A stretch of DNA of 64,000 nucleotides from Rhizaria sp. SCN 62-66 (taxonomy: Eukaryota > Rhizaria, unplaced). The notes below the pieces were generated by a model. That model made no database searches and was not told the origin of the DNA. It saw only the letters and a list, made by a program, of their open reading frames with translations. The position numbers and the translations under genes are program-made. The stretch is taken from positions 1 to 64,000 of the forward strand of contig MEDY01000320.1 of NCBI GenBank assembly GCA_001724265.1, in the 5' to 3' direction. Below, piece by piece: positions 21,147 to 33,200 of the stretch; positions within the stretch are counted from its first letter, which is position 1; each line of letters starts with the position of its first letter.

Positions 21147-21795
21147 TTTATATTTGACGGACAATAGAGCTGTTTCACCTCTCAATTTGAAACTCTCCTG
21201 ACGATGGCGAGACGACTCACTCGATACGTTGCAGATCGCCCAGTCTGACCGTCCGTTTCTCAAGGATATATTACCGCAAATATTGTGTTAAAGTACATTG
21301 ATTGTAGATATGTATGTAATGGGTTAATTTCTACTTAATATATGGTGCTTATTAACATAGCCCCCTTTTTGATAGAGATATCTTGAGAAATGCAGTATGA
21401 CCACAATCGCACGCGCCGTCAAGATTTTGCGTTTCGCAAGGCATAGCGGCGTTCCGACACGTACAATGTGGTAGTTAACAATATAAAAGGCTATGCCAAC
21501 AAACTTTTAGTATGAGCAAAGTGGGTGCAATTCCGTCAATCGCTAGATAATGGCTGTCAGCGTCTTGAGGAGAGGAATGAGATCTGTGATTTGCATGTCT
21601 CCTTTTTAATTGCAGATCAATGGGGATAAGACGAAGTAGATTAAAACAGTGGGATATGTATTTGGTTTTAGGTAAAAATAAAACACTATGGTTATATTAT
21701 ATTATTGTTTTTAGCCCCAGGAGAGCGGGCGCAGGCTTTGGGCGGCCTCGCCAAGACACAAAGTCTGGCGAGACGCGATGGTCAGAGCAAAGCGC
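21147..21795. other. Intergenic gap
   Basis: This 650-base AT-rich spacer lies between two minus-strand genes and contains the promoter of the PH/J gene and the 3' end of the glutaredoxin-like gene. I see nothing else. Confidence 0.6.
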
Positions 21796-22110
21796 TTACT
21801 TCTTGGGGGGGTACTCGGTGACGAGGAAGGTGTGGAGCGAGTCGGAGCCGCCAATGAAGTCCTTGGGAACGTTCTTAAGGGCGGTGTAGACGAGGGGGCA
21901 AGTCTTGTGGGAGTCGGCAGACTTGTTGAGCTTGGCGAGGGTCTTGATGCGGAGATCAGAGAACTCGGGCTTGGTGACCTCGATGACAGAGTAGGAGAGC
22001 TCCTCAGTGTGCTTCTCCGAGTACTCCTTGGCCTCCTTGACGGCCTTCTGGAAGTAGGGGCAGTCGCCGAAGCCGGAGACGACGATGTGAACGTGACCCT
22101 TGTCAGCCAT
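21796..22110 (-). CDS. Glutaredoxin-like small thioredoxin-fold protein
   Basis: The protein is 104 residues (MADKGHVHIVVSGFGDCPYF...) ending in TAA. It has the glutaredoxin layout: a beta strand leading to a CPYF active-site motif (17-20), a charged helix, a second strand (YSVIEVTKP), TCPLVY with the cis-proline (P72) near residues 70-75, and FIGGSDSLHTFL (85-96) for glutathione-side contacts. The second active-site cysteine is replaced by Phe, so it would work as a monothiol enzyme or be redox-inactive, in contrast to classical CPYC. Codon use is milder in GC than in the giant genes, as in highly expressed genes. An upstream in-frame ATG at 22194 adds 28 residues (MNFFSRFSSSTSPFLTRSSR...) that are Ser/Arg/Phe-rich and lack acidic residues, resembling a mitochondrial presequence. 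Which start is used is uncertain. Confidence 0.85.
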   Translation of the reverse strand: MADKGHVHIVVSGFGDCPYFQKAVKEAKEYSEKHTEELSYSVIEVTKPEFSDLRIKTLAKLNKSADSHKTCPLVYTALKNVPKDFIGGSDSLHTFLVTEYPPKK

Positions 22111-22194
22111 GGTGGATACGGTGGAAACTAAACGTCGCGAAGAGCGGGTCAAGAAGGGTGACGTGGAAGATGAGAAACGGGAGAAGAAATTCAT

Positions 22195-22796
22195 CTCAAT
22201 CCACTTCGCACAAGAGAACAAAGCAGAGTGAGGGTGATAGAGCGACACATGACAAAGCAAAAACATAAACAGATACGCAGAGGCAAAGTCTGTAAACCAG
22301 CCACAGGCAAGGTAAAGTCAGGTGGCGTTTGAACACCTTCCCGAAACCCCATTTTAGATCTTCTAATTTTCTGTCGCACAAATGCAGTGTTCGCGCAAAA
22401 AGAAAATAAATCAATACTAAAACAGGGGTGCAAAGCACTTAAAAGTGAACTGCAGTGCATTACCTAGCTCGGATGCCCGAGATCTTGTCTTTTACGTTGC
22501 TGACCCAGGATTGCATTTCGAGAGAGCATGCACCCGTTCGAGAACGGCCGACCGAAACCAATTTGTGGTGAATAAAGTTAAGCCGCGCCCACGGTCATTT
22601 CAGTTGGTCTCCGCTATCGCTTGCTGGGCGCGGAAGGCCCAAAGTTCAACTTTGGGGTCGCGATAAGTATGCATTGTCTACACGATCATTCGCTCACCTG
22701 CGCAGTTTGAGACGCGATTCTGTGTCTGCGCATCGTCACGTGGGTGGTCTTAATATTTTAAGAGCACTGACTGTCGTGTTTGGTTGATATCTCGAG
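22195..22796. other. Shared divergent promoter region
   Basis: This 600-base gap between the glutaredoxin-like gene and YL1 contains both promoters. The frame of the glutaredoxin gene remains open upstream for a further 24 codons, but without support as coding. Nothing else is recognised. Confidence 0.55.
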
Positions 22797-24724
22797 ATGC
22801 CTGGCCTAGCTGCTGACTCGAGCCGTCGGAATCTGACTGGCCGCCGCGCGACGGGGGCCCAGGAGGAGGCCGATACCGCTTCTGACGCAGATGAAGTCCA
22901 AGTCGATGACGTCAACAGCGACGGTGAAGGCGACGAAGGTGACGAGGACGAAGAAGATGACGAAGACGAGTCCGAGGAGGAAGAAGTCATCGTGCCCCGC
23001 GTCCTGCCTCAGCGCCACAACCGTGGTAACAAACTCGCCAAACTCATCCAAGAGGGCGAGGATGAGGACGAATTTTGGGATCATTTGAAGGAGTACTTCG
23101 TCGAGAATGCGAACGACTCTGATTTCGAAGCCGATGGTACGTCAGGATGCCTACAACGATTGAAAACTGTCTTAGTATAATCCAATCTCTTACACCCCTT
23201 GCCACTTACCAGGTACTTGCACACTCCTTCGGAGGCTTTCATGCGAGTACCGCTGCTGGTGGGGGGAATAGCAACAGTTCCATGTTGGGCTCTCGTCTTT
23301 GTGGGGGTTTTCTTCACGCTCGAGGGCCCCGTGTGGGGCCGAACGGTCCTTAAATCTTCTTTCATGGTGGTGTTTGCGTTCGTAACCCGAACGTTGCAGC
23401 ACTTACCGGAGCCTGTCAGCCTGTCACTTGAAAGCAAATGAGTCATAAGCGTTCTACATTCTACTATCTACACACTATATTACTATGAAGTTTGCACTCT
23501 CCTCGACCAATGTCTCACTTGATCTCATTCTTTCAACCTGCTTTGTTTTTTCTTACGTTTACAGAGGAAGAAGACCTCGTCGACGACGACTTCGACGCCC
23601 CCGAGGAGCCCCCCGGCGACGACGATGACGACAACGACGGCACGGTGGGCGTGGCGGGCGATAAGTCCCTGCAGCGCGACGACCGGAAGCAGGCCAAAAA
23701 GCCCGCTCCCTACGTGGACCCCAACCGGGGCAAGAAGTCCCTCTCGGCGCCTGTTCCGCTCACAGCCGCCGAGAAGGAGGCCGCCGCCGCGGCCGCCAAG
23801 TCCGCCCGCGCGGCGCGCGCGGCCGCGCTGGCCGCGGACCGCGACCACTCAGCGCCCGCGGACGGCATCGCGGGCCACCGCACGCAGCGCAAGTCGGCCG
23901 CCAAGGCTCAGGAGCGGCGCGAGCAGGACCGCGCACAGCAGGACGCGGCATTCGCGGCGCGCGCTAAGGCCCGCGGGCTCACCAAGGAGGAGCTGCTGGC
24001 GCGGCAGCGCGACCGCGCCCAAGTGGTGTATCGCATGCTGACGCAGGAGGAGCAGCTGGAGCAGGCCAAAATCACCGAGGTGCTCAACCGCAACTCGCTC
24101 GAAGAGCTGCTGCGGATCGAGGAAGCGCAGAAGAGGATCACCGTGCGCAAGCGCGGCGTCGTCGGCGCGGCCATTTTCCTCCGCGACCGCGCCGGCGCGT
24201 CGACCGTCGCGTTCAAGTACTGCGCGCCCTTCGACTACGCGCGTTCCCCCGACTCGCCCGCAGTCAGCTCCAGCGCCAGCGTCGGTACCGGTGCGCATCA
24301 CGGTGGTCTCGTCAACGTCGAGCCCGAGTCGTCGGACGCACCCTTCGTGCCGCCCGCGCGGCGCCGCCGGCTGGCGCCGGGCCCGCTGCCGTGCTTCGTC
24401 ACGGGCGCGCCCGCCAAGTACCGTGACCCAGTGACGGGGCTGCCCTACGCCACGGCCGCCGCGCTGCAGACACTGCGCCAGCGCGTGGCCGCTGCCGCCG
24501 CTGATGGTAACGGCGCTGGCGCCAGTGAGCTGCTGCAGGCTTATGAGGCGCGCCACTTCGCGCCTGTGCCCACCGCCGAGGCGCTCGCTGAGGCTGATGC
24601 CGCCGTGGCGGCCGCTGCTGCTGGCCAGGCGCACGCGCAGATGGAAATGGCCGACCACGACGACGCGCGCGTCGCCGCCGCCAAGGCCGGGCACGGGCGC
24701 GGACGCAAGGCCAACCCCAAGTAA
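22797..24724 (+). CDS. VPS72: YL1/VPS72 (Swc2) histone H2A.Z-binding subunit of a SWR1/SRCAP-type complex
   Basis: Exon 1 is 22797-23136. A 428-base intron (23137-23564) runs from GTACGT to TTACAG, and exon 2 is 23565-24724, giving 499 residues ending in TAA. The N-terminus has an acidic stretch and HNRGNKLAKLI followed by DEFWDHLKEYF. Across the splice junction the sequence reads NDSDFEAD-EEEDLVDDDFD, the H2A.Z-binding pattern expected in YL1, which supports the intron. A basic/Ala-rich region follows, then RITVRKRGVVGAAIFLRDRAG and, at about 388-420, the YL1 C-terminal motif PCFVTGAPAKYRDPVTGLPY. In other eukaryotes this subunit delivers H2A.Z-H2B to the chromatin remodeller in the nucleus. 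The tail is Ala- and acid-rich and ends with GRGRKANPK. Confidence 0.95.
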
Positions 24725-25580
24725 GCACGTGGCCTCTGCCACTGCTGTCGCTGCCGGTACACACACTTGCGTCGTCGTCGACGTGCGTAGTTCTTTTGTT
24801 TATATAGCTCAAATTCAGTTGGTGCGTGACCTATCATACTTGACTCATCGCAAAGATTTCAGCGTGAGCTTGTATGTGGACCGCGCGACTTACTTAGATG
24901 TTACTTTACCATGTTTTACCTACACCGATTTTCTAGCTACACTAGTGCCTTGTATTCCGTTCGTTTCACTCGCGCTGCAACTAAAAGTTCCAGCTGCCAC
25001 TGCCACAATACACGCCTACCTTTGCGCCTTACAGTGCGCTGATATCAAACCAAACACTTCAAACTCAATTCAATTGCACCATTTAGATTTTCCCGAAGAA
25101 AAGAGTCGTAAAAAACGTTATGTAATGGTACAATAAACTATTAGTCATTAACACGAAACAAATATATTATGATAAGCTTACAATCTAATACGCATTCACA
25201 CAACCACATTTGCAAGCATTGACACCAACTTTGTCGACGGTGCCGTCACAAGCGTATGCGCATGAGCAACAACAGCAACAGTGACGGTGCTGCTTCCGCT
25301 TTACCAGCGTACACCTTGCCGCAGTCCCAGTCTCTTTCCTTTCAACTGCAGTCACAGTCATAACCGCATTCGTCACCTTGCAGTTCTACACGCAGCAAGC
25401 GCAATTGCATGGTTCGACGCCGCTTTATTCGCCGCCCGCCTCGTTGCCGCCGGCGCCTGTCGATGTCTACTCGGCATCTTGTCGCATCCACCGAGCTACT
25501 CGTCGCCGCACATCTCCGCGCGCCACACGCGTGCACACTCAGACTCGACCGCGTTCGCGGCACCTTAGCCACAGCGACAG

Positions 25581-25973
25581 TCAAAACGGCCAACACACAA
25601 CGTAGTGTGCCGTCAACATCTTCGCCATATTAACACTGTGCCGCGCCCAGTCAGGCCTATTGTCCCAATTGCTGAAGGTGATCGGGTCATCAACGATGTT
25701 GAAAAAACTGCGAGCAATTGATAAACCAGCCTTCAGCCTGCGCTCCCGGATCTCAGGAAGCGTATCAACAGCCATCTGTGAGGACAAGCGAAGCCTCAGC
25801 AAATGCCAGACAAATAACTTTCTGTTCGGCCGACTCCCCTCCTTGTCGGCAGTCGTGTTAAAGCCGAGAGAAATGAATGCAAAAGCACTTGAGTTGAGAA
25901 TATGCCTGTCAGCCTGGGAGATCCTATTGCTGCGGCATCCGATTTCATTCGCAATCGTTCTGTTTTTGCGCAA
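25581..25973 (-). CDS. Possible small or relic coding frame, unrecognised
   Basis: An open frame of 130 codons on the minus strand has mixed codon use and few alanines, unlike every solid gene here. Its less biased part starts at an ATG preceded by CTTGTCCTCACAG, which looks like a 3' splice site, and reads MAVDTLPEIRERRLKAGLSI, then ARSFFNIVDDPITFSNWDNR. It could be an exon of an unspliced small gene, a decayed foreign or transposon fragment, or chance. I recognise no family. It ends with TGA. Confidence 0.25.
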   Translation of the reverse strand: MRKNRTIANEIGCRSNRISQADRHILNSSAFAFISLGFNTTADKEGSRPNRKLFVWHLLRLRLSSQMAVDTLPEIRERRLKAGLSIARSFFNIVDDPITFSNWDNRPDWARHSVNMAKMLTAHYVVCWPF

Positions 25974-26807
25974 TCAGTAGCAACTGCCAACAGAAAGGTT
26001 TCGAGCAGGTCATCCGGACGGGTGCTGAACGTCTCAATGAGGTTATCTCATAGAAATGGAGTGAATCATATTGGGTTGGGTTGTGAGTTGTAACGCGGAA
26101 ATCATTGGCTGCGAACGGCCGCAAGCCTCATTGGGCGCCAGAAAAAACACTGTGATGTGTATATCTAGTGTCTCTCTTTTCTGTTGGGCTTATTATTTTT
26201 TATTGTCCCATACACATGCATGTATTTTCTGTCCTACTTTCTAATCACATTCGAATATCTGAACGACAAAAACTTGTTCTGTAGGTGCCCCTCAAACCTC
26301 AGTGAAAGCTGAAAAACGGCAAGGCATCGTGCAAATAACTAAGATTGAGCAGGTTCGATTTGTGTCACACTTGCCGGAATTGAAAAGTGAAAACTACGTG
26401 TATTATATCATAGCAAAATGAAGTCTCCTACTCGGAGAAGCATCTATCGGCCCGAACGGGCCTTGCTTTAAACTTACTGTGTCCACCTTTTGAGGCAGCA
26501 GCTTCAACGTGTGCAACGAGTCCAATACAGCGACATTCGGTCTGTCACCGTCCTGTCATCGGTCACCGTGTGTCATCGTCCAACGCGCAATGGTACTTGC
26601 ACTCACCGGTCCTCGCACTCACCGGTACTAGCACTCACTCTGCAGCGTTGTAAGTGCGCGCGTAAAGCTTGTGCTATGGGAGCGATTTATGCGCCAGCGT
26701 TCTTGGCAGCGTTCGATGGAGTCAAACTTTGATTGAAAATGCATTGAGGATATTGCAGTACTGAGCAAGGAAATAAGGTGGAATGAATAACCAAGGTTAG
26801 GATTCAT

Positions 26808-26825
26808 CCCCCCCCCCCCCCCCCC
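26808..26825. repeat. Poly(C) homopolymer, 18 bases
   Basis: A run of 18 C lies in intergenic DNA. Its length is likely to be imprecise in sequencing and variable in nature. Confidence 0.9.
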
Positions 26826-27265
26826 TAATTTCCATGGGTATACACTTGCGAATACTTTATCAACTGAAATGACATGAGTACGGACCCGAGGGAACTTGCT
26901 CTAAAGTGCCGGCCCTTTCAGGAATTCGTACAAGCGGAATTTTGCCCTCCAGTTGATATCATTTGTGACCGTTTTAGATCATGATTTGAATCGTAATGAG
27001 ACGTATATTATAACAAAAGAATAGCAACTCTGCTAAACACAGACAAGGTATCCTGTAATCTCACGCTTCGGTCCTGCGACCACAATCGGAGCGTCGCCGT
27101 CAAACTCGGACCCGGGCGCGGATGCCAGATTAACCCCATGGTACACATGTACATGTACTTTGTACAATGTAAAAAAGAAATGCTATGTATTGGGAAAGAA
27201 GCTAATTAGAAACGTATTCAGAAAGTCTTGATCGTATTACGATGTACCAGTTCCAAGGAGTAAAA

Positions 27266-30200
27266 TTACCACCGTGACGTTACGAAACCCTGCCGAGCGC
27301 CGTCGATGCCAGCCTTCTTCTGCTGCTGTTGCTGCTTGCTCAGCTGCTCCTGGTGTTGCTGCTGTTGCGCCGCGCCCGGCCTGACAACCGGTGGGAGTGC
27401 GAGCGGGACGGCGTAGCGCGGCAGCGCGCTGGCAAGCGACTGTACGACCGGCGCCGCTGGCAGATTAGGAGCCAGCGCGGGCAGCGACACACCCTGAAGC
27501 TGCTGATGATGCTGCAACGGGTGTTTGCTGTCGGAAACATAGGCCGTGACGGGCAGGAAGCGCCGCTGCGCCGCGGTGGCAATGAGCTGCGGCGTCGCGC
27601 GGACGCGCCGCACAAGAGGCTCCTCCGGACCGATGGCAGCTGCTGCGGCTGCAGGCGCAGCGGATGACTCGGCCATCTCTGGCACGGCGTCGCATTGCTG
27701 CTGTTCCTGCTGCTGCTGTTGGAGAAGCTCGTCGCGCTGGCGTTGCTGCGCAGTGATAAAGGCAAAATACGGATCCACCGAGCTCACCGTGGGCAGCGCC
27801 GAGCGCGCGCTCTGCGGGGCCGCAACCGCCACAGCCGCTGCGGCCGTCGCCGGGCCAAGCGTGGGCCCCGCGGTGTGGACCGCCTTGAGCGGTGCCGCAG
27901 TCACCGCAGCTACTGCCCCGGCAGCGGCGGCCTGTGCGCGCAGGTCGATGAAGCGCTCGAGTGAGGCCAAGTCGTCGTACAGAGCAGGATCTGCCCAGTC
28001 GACGCCTGCAGGGTCCACCAGGACATCACCGCGCGCCGGAGCACCTTCAGTGGTAGCGTTACCGTCGGTGCTGCCGTCGCTGTCGGCGGCTGTGAGCTTG
28101 TGGCGGAGGTGCGCGGCGGCGACGTCCTGGAGCACGTTGGCCACAGCAGCGTTGCGGGCCAGCTCGCCCAGCATCGCGCCCTTGTCCGCCCAGTGACCGC
28201 GCGAGCTCCTAACTACCGCGGCCGCACTGGGCACAGCGGTGGCGCCAAGGAGGCTAAAACCGTCGCGCGCCGTGAGCATCTCCGCAACGCCGCCCGCGCC
28301 CGGCGGCAGCACGGCGTCGAGGTGGTCGAACTCGTCGCCGCGCATCGACTCAGACAGCGCGACAGGCGGCGCGTCGCGGAGCTGACGCATGCGCGCCGCG
28401 GCGGCATCGGCGGCCTCGCGCCGGCTGTGTAGTCGGCGCAGAGCCTCGCGCGCGGCCACTGACGGCTGCTGTGAGAGCCGCGACAATGACGTCGCGACGG
28501 TTGCACTGCCACTGACAGCGCCGCTGTCTCCGGCTGTCTCAGCGCCTGAGAACTCGCCCCAGTCGTCCGCGCCGTCGCCCCAGCCGCCGCCGCCGCCGCC
28601 GGCCTCCATGCCTGCGGTGCCCGCGCGGCCCGCGCGCGAGCGGCCGCGGCTGCGGAGGCGCTCTATTTCGCCGCGCGCGGTGCCCGTAGTCGCCACCGCA
28701 TTGGCCACGGAGTTGGACGCGTACATAACGACGCCGTCGGCCGCGCCGTCGCCGTAGCACGAGCCCGCGGCGGCGCAGCCGCCGCTCGCGGGCCCACGCA
28801 GCACAGCGAGCTCAGCCTCGACAGCGCGCACCTCGCGCTCGTACACGCCGACAAGTCCTTCCAGATCGAGCAAGTGCGCGCGGTAGAGACGCCGTACGAG
28901 TGGGGGCAGCCCAGCGTCGCCGCTTGTGCCGCCGCGCAGCCCCGCTGCGTGGGCCGCGGGAAGCAGCCCGCCCATGCCGCGCGCCGCGAGGGCGGCTGAG
29001 AGCATCGCAGACACGTGGGCGGCGTCGGCCTCGTCCGAGCCCGCGGGCAGCAAGCCCAGCGCGGACAGCGCGTCCTCGCCGCCGGGAACCGCGCGGGAGT
29101 TGGCGACGGCGTTCAGCAGCACAGCGCGGCCGCGCGGGCCCGCGCGCTGCAGCGCAGCGGCGTACTAGTTCGCGAGTGTGGCGTCTGCACGCAGCGCGCG
29201 CAGCGGCACGCGCGCCCATACGCCCGACGCGCCGTGGAAGAAGGCCGGGCGCGCGCCCATCATGCCGCCCTCGGCGCCGCCGCGGCGCGCGCGCGCAGAG
29301 GCTGCGGCGGCCTCGGCTGCTGCCACAGAGCGGGGCACAGCTACGCGGTAGTTGCGGCCTTCGGACGTATACTCAGGCCCACGGTTCAGCGGTAGCATGA
29401 ACAACGGCAGCCCGTCGGGACCCAGCCGCAGCGGCCTCGGGCGGCGACGGTTTCGGTTTGAGTCGGAGTTTGAGTCGCCACTCTCCGTCTCCCAGTCATC
29501 GTCGTCGTCCTCGGTGTCGTGGCGGTGACGGCGCCGGCGCTTGGGCTAGCCAGGCGAGCGCGGGCGCGCGTCGACCACGTGCGACGGCACCTTTGCGCGC
29601 ACGCGGCTGTAGTCAGTGCTGTTTACGTTCATGCTGCGCGCGCGTCGTGAGCGGCGACTAGAGCCATCGCCGCCGTCTTCTTCGCCGTTATCGTCACCGT
29701 CGGCGTCACTGTCCGAGTCGTCCGCCGAGCTTTCGCGAGCATGGCGGTTGCGGCGGCGACGCTTTCTCCGGTTGCTCGCCAGCGGCTTGTTAGGGTCGGG
29801 CCGCAGTCCGGCGGCGATCTCGATTTCCCTGCAGCGGCGCTCGAGCTCGCGCTCCTCGTCCTTGCGTTTGCGCTGAGCGGCACGCGCGCGGCGGTCCTCC
29901 GCGTCGTGGTTACGCTGACGGCGCTCGATCACGCGCTGCTCCATCTCCTTGCGCACATGCTCAAGCCTGCGCTTTAACGAAGCCTCCTTGAGCTGCGCTT
30001 GCGCACGCTTGGTATCCTCGTCCGCGAGCGCGGCCTCTTGCGCAGCCTCGCGGCGCTGACGGTAGGCGTCGAGCACGCGCTCACGCTCTTCACGTCGCGC
30101 GCGCTCCGTGTCGCCCCAGCCGCTGCCGCCGCCGCTGCTGTGCAGCCCGCCGCGCGAGTCGAGCCGCGTGCCGCCGGGCGAGCGCAGCGCGTCTCTGCCG

Positions 30201-33200
30201 TCGCCGCGCTTGCCGCCGCGGGAGCCAGACGGATGCTCGTCGTCATCGTCGTCTTCCGAGTCGGTGAGCGCGCGCCCGTCGGGGCCAACGCGGCGACGGT
30301 GACGACGACGGCGGCGGCGGCGGCGGCCGGGAGGTCCGCCCAGCAACGGCATCCAGATCTGCGTCTTGCGCACAGTTACAGTGCCATCAGTGTTGACGCG
30401 CACATCGTCGGGGCCTGCGACCCACTCGCCCTCCTCCGCCGCGCCCGTCGCGGAGGCGCCGGGGTCCGAGGCGGGGTCCTCCTCCCACTCCCAGTCCTCG
30501 TCGTCATCCTCGCTCGCCGGCCCGCGCCCGCGACGCATCTGCAGCCGCTCGGGTGACGCGTACGAAGACATCTCATCTTCGTCGTCGTCAGCGTGCGGGC
30601 CGAGGCGGCGGCGCAGACGGCGGCGGCGCAACTCCTGCCCGGCCGCGACGGCGTTGTGCGCGAGCGCACCCGCGCCGTCCTCGTAGATGGAACTGCTGTC
30701 GGATAGGTAGTCGCTATCGTCTTCCTCGTCCTCGCTGCTGCCGGGTGCAAAACCGTCGAGTGGGTTCACAGGCCGCACGCGCCGCCGCTGCGTCGCCTCG
30801 TCCAGCGCGCGGCGCCGCGACGCGCGCGCAAGGCGGTCCAGGGCCGCAGGACTGGCCTGGATCTCGCCGCGACCAGAGCCCGCGCCTGCGCTCGCGCCGG
30901 CTTGACCGGCATGCTTGAGCGCGCGCAGGGCTAGCGCGGCCATGCCCGCGCCGCGGCGGCGCGCAAATGTGGCGGCGATCTCGCGCGCGTCGGGCAGAAT
31001 GGCGCCAACGATAAGCTCGTCGAGCTGCTGTAGCGCGGTGGGCGTTGCCAGTGCGCCGGCGAACGCCGCGGGGCCGTGGCCTGCCGCGGGCGCCGAGTTG
31101 AACACGCTCACGGCCGGCGCGCGCAGGGAAAAGACCGGCACGGGCGCTGGGTGGCGCGCGAATGACGGCGCTGCGCAAGTGACAGTGAGCGTAACCGCGA
31201 GCGCAGGGTCCGACACGGCGAGCGCGGCGGCGTTGCTCGCGGTTCCCGGCGCGGCGTTAGGCTGAGCACGGAAAAACGACGCCAACTTGCCACCCGCAGC
31301 GGGCGCCGCAACTGTGGCTACGTCACCGGATGCCGCCGGGGCCGCGGCAGAGGCGGCACGCGAGCGCGCGTCGTCCTCGGCGATTGCGGCGGCGCCCGCA
31401 GCGAGCGCCGCCGGCGTGGCTAGGTCGTAAGGGTCCGCGGTGCCCAGCGCCAACGCGCGGTCAAGCGGCAGCGCCGCCACGCCGCGCTCCCGGCCGCCTA
31501 GCGTGATGCCGGCGCCGCGCCCGCGGGTAGCTGGCTACTGCGAGGCGGCGGGCGCGAGACCCAGCAGCACGGTAGCGGCGGCGGCGGCCACGGCGGCAAG
31601 CGCGCCCTCCGCGGCCGCGGCAGCCAAGTCGAGCGGGGTTTCCTTGAGCGCATAGCGCAGCATCTCGCGGCGGCGCAGAACGTCGCGCACGGCCACGGGC
31701 CCGCGCGCGGGCACCCACCACACGGGCGCACACGCGGTCAGGGGGAGCTCGCCCGCAGCGGGCGCGACGGACGGCGCGGTGGCGTTGGCTGTACTCATCA
31801 GCGCGCGGCGGGGAGAGCCCGCGAGCGCGGCCGAGTGCTGCAGCTGCTGGTGCTGCGGCTGCTGGTGCGCCAGCATCTGCTGCGTTTGCGGCTGCCCCGC
31901 GGCCGCCATCGCTGCGCGTGCGAGTACGAGCGTGGGGTGCGGCAAGTGCAGCGGACCGCGCGCGCGCCACCGCGGCACCAGCGGCGCCAGCGTCAACAGC
32001 AGACGTGCGGGCAGCGCAGCGGCGAAGGCGACGGACGCGGGTGTGCCGATCAGCGCCGCGTTGACCGCCGACGCCGCGGAGGCTGCAGCGGCAGCTGGAG
32101 TGATCAGCTCCATCGCGGCGCCGGGCTTGCCGCGGGGCGGAATGCCGCAGCGGCGCACGGTGGCTGCGCTCATCGCGGCGGCCGCGGCGGCATCTGCAAT
32201 GCGGCGCGCCTCCTCGGCGGCCGCGGCTGCCGTGCGCGAAGCAGCAGCCGCAGCCGAAGCCACGGCGGTCTCCGCGGCGTCGGCGGACAGTGAAGGCAGC
32301 GGCGGCACGTAAAAGACCTTGACGACGGGCGGTGTGGCGGGCAGCGCAGCCAGGGACAGATGCGCGCGCAACAGCGGCAAAAGCGTGTCGCGCGCGGGCG
32401 CGTGCACGGCCGACTGCAGCAGCGCCCACGGAAGAGTGTGCAGCGGCTGCACGGTCGAAACAGCCGGCGCAGCGGGCTCAAAAGGCTGCCCGGCTGCAGC
32501 GGCGCCGGAACTGGCGTTGGATGACGATGACGCAGCAGGCGCGCCGGACTGAGGCTCTGTCGGCGGCAGCACAAAGCTGTGGTAGTGCGCGTACAGGCGT
32601 GCAAGTGGCAGCGGCAGCGGGGGCACGGGGGCCGGTGTAGCGACGTCTGCGGAGCCGCCAGCTGCTGCGGCCGCCGCGCTTGCAGCAACAGAAGCGGCGG
32701 CAGAGGCGGCAGAAGCCTGCAGAGAGGCGAGCTGCGACAGAAACCACTGCACCGCAGGCGCGCCGGCCACGACAGCGGGGTCGTTGCGCGTGAGCGTGAC
32801 TGTGAGCCCACTACGTGGGAACAACAGCGTCGGCTGCGGCTGCGCAAGCGGCGCGAACACGGAGCCCGTGGGCCGCAGCAGCCCCGCGAGCGCGGAGTTG
32901 CGCACGCTCGCAGCGCTGCCGGGCTGCACAGCCGCGAACTGGGCTGTCAATGCAGCGGCAGCAGCGGGGGCCGAGGACTTGGCAGCGGGGCCGCGAGCGG
33001 TGGATTTGGCTCCGCCGCGCGAAGTGGCAGCCTCGGCCGCAGCGGCAACCTCAGCAGCAGGCGCGGCGTCTGAGGCTGCACCAGCAGGCTTCTCCTTGAG
33101 CAGCTGCGTTTGCAGACTCTCCGTCGCCTCGACGGCAGCAGCCAGCGCAGCGGCCAGCTGTGCGTCGCCGCCCGCAGTGCCGTCTTCAGCACCCGCAGCA

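Larger units (their letters stand above)
24725..27265. other. 2.5 kb gap between convergent genes
   Basis: This is the longest gene-poor stretch. It is AT-richer than coding DNA and contains a homopolymer C tract, short direct repeats of GCACTCACCGGT near 26600-26630, and one possible small reading frame on the minus strand (25581-25973). No tRNA, rRNA or transposase is recognised. Confidence 0.55.
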
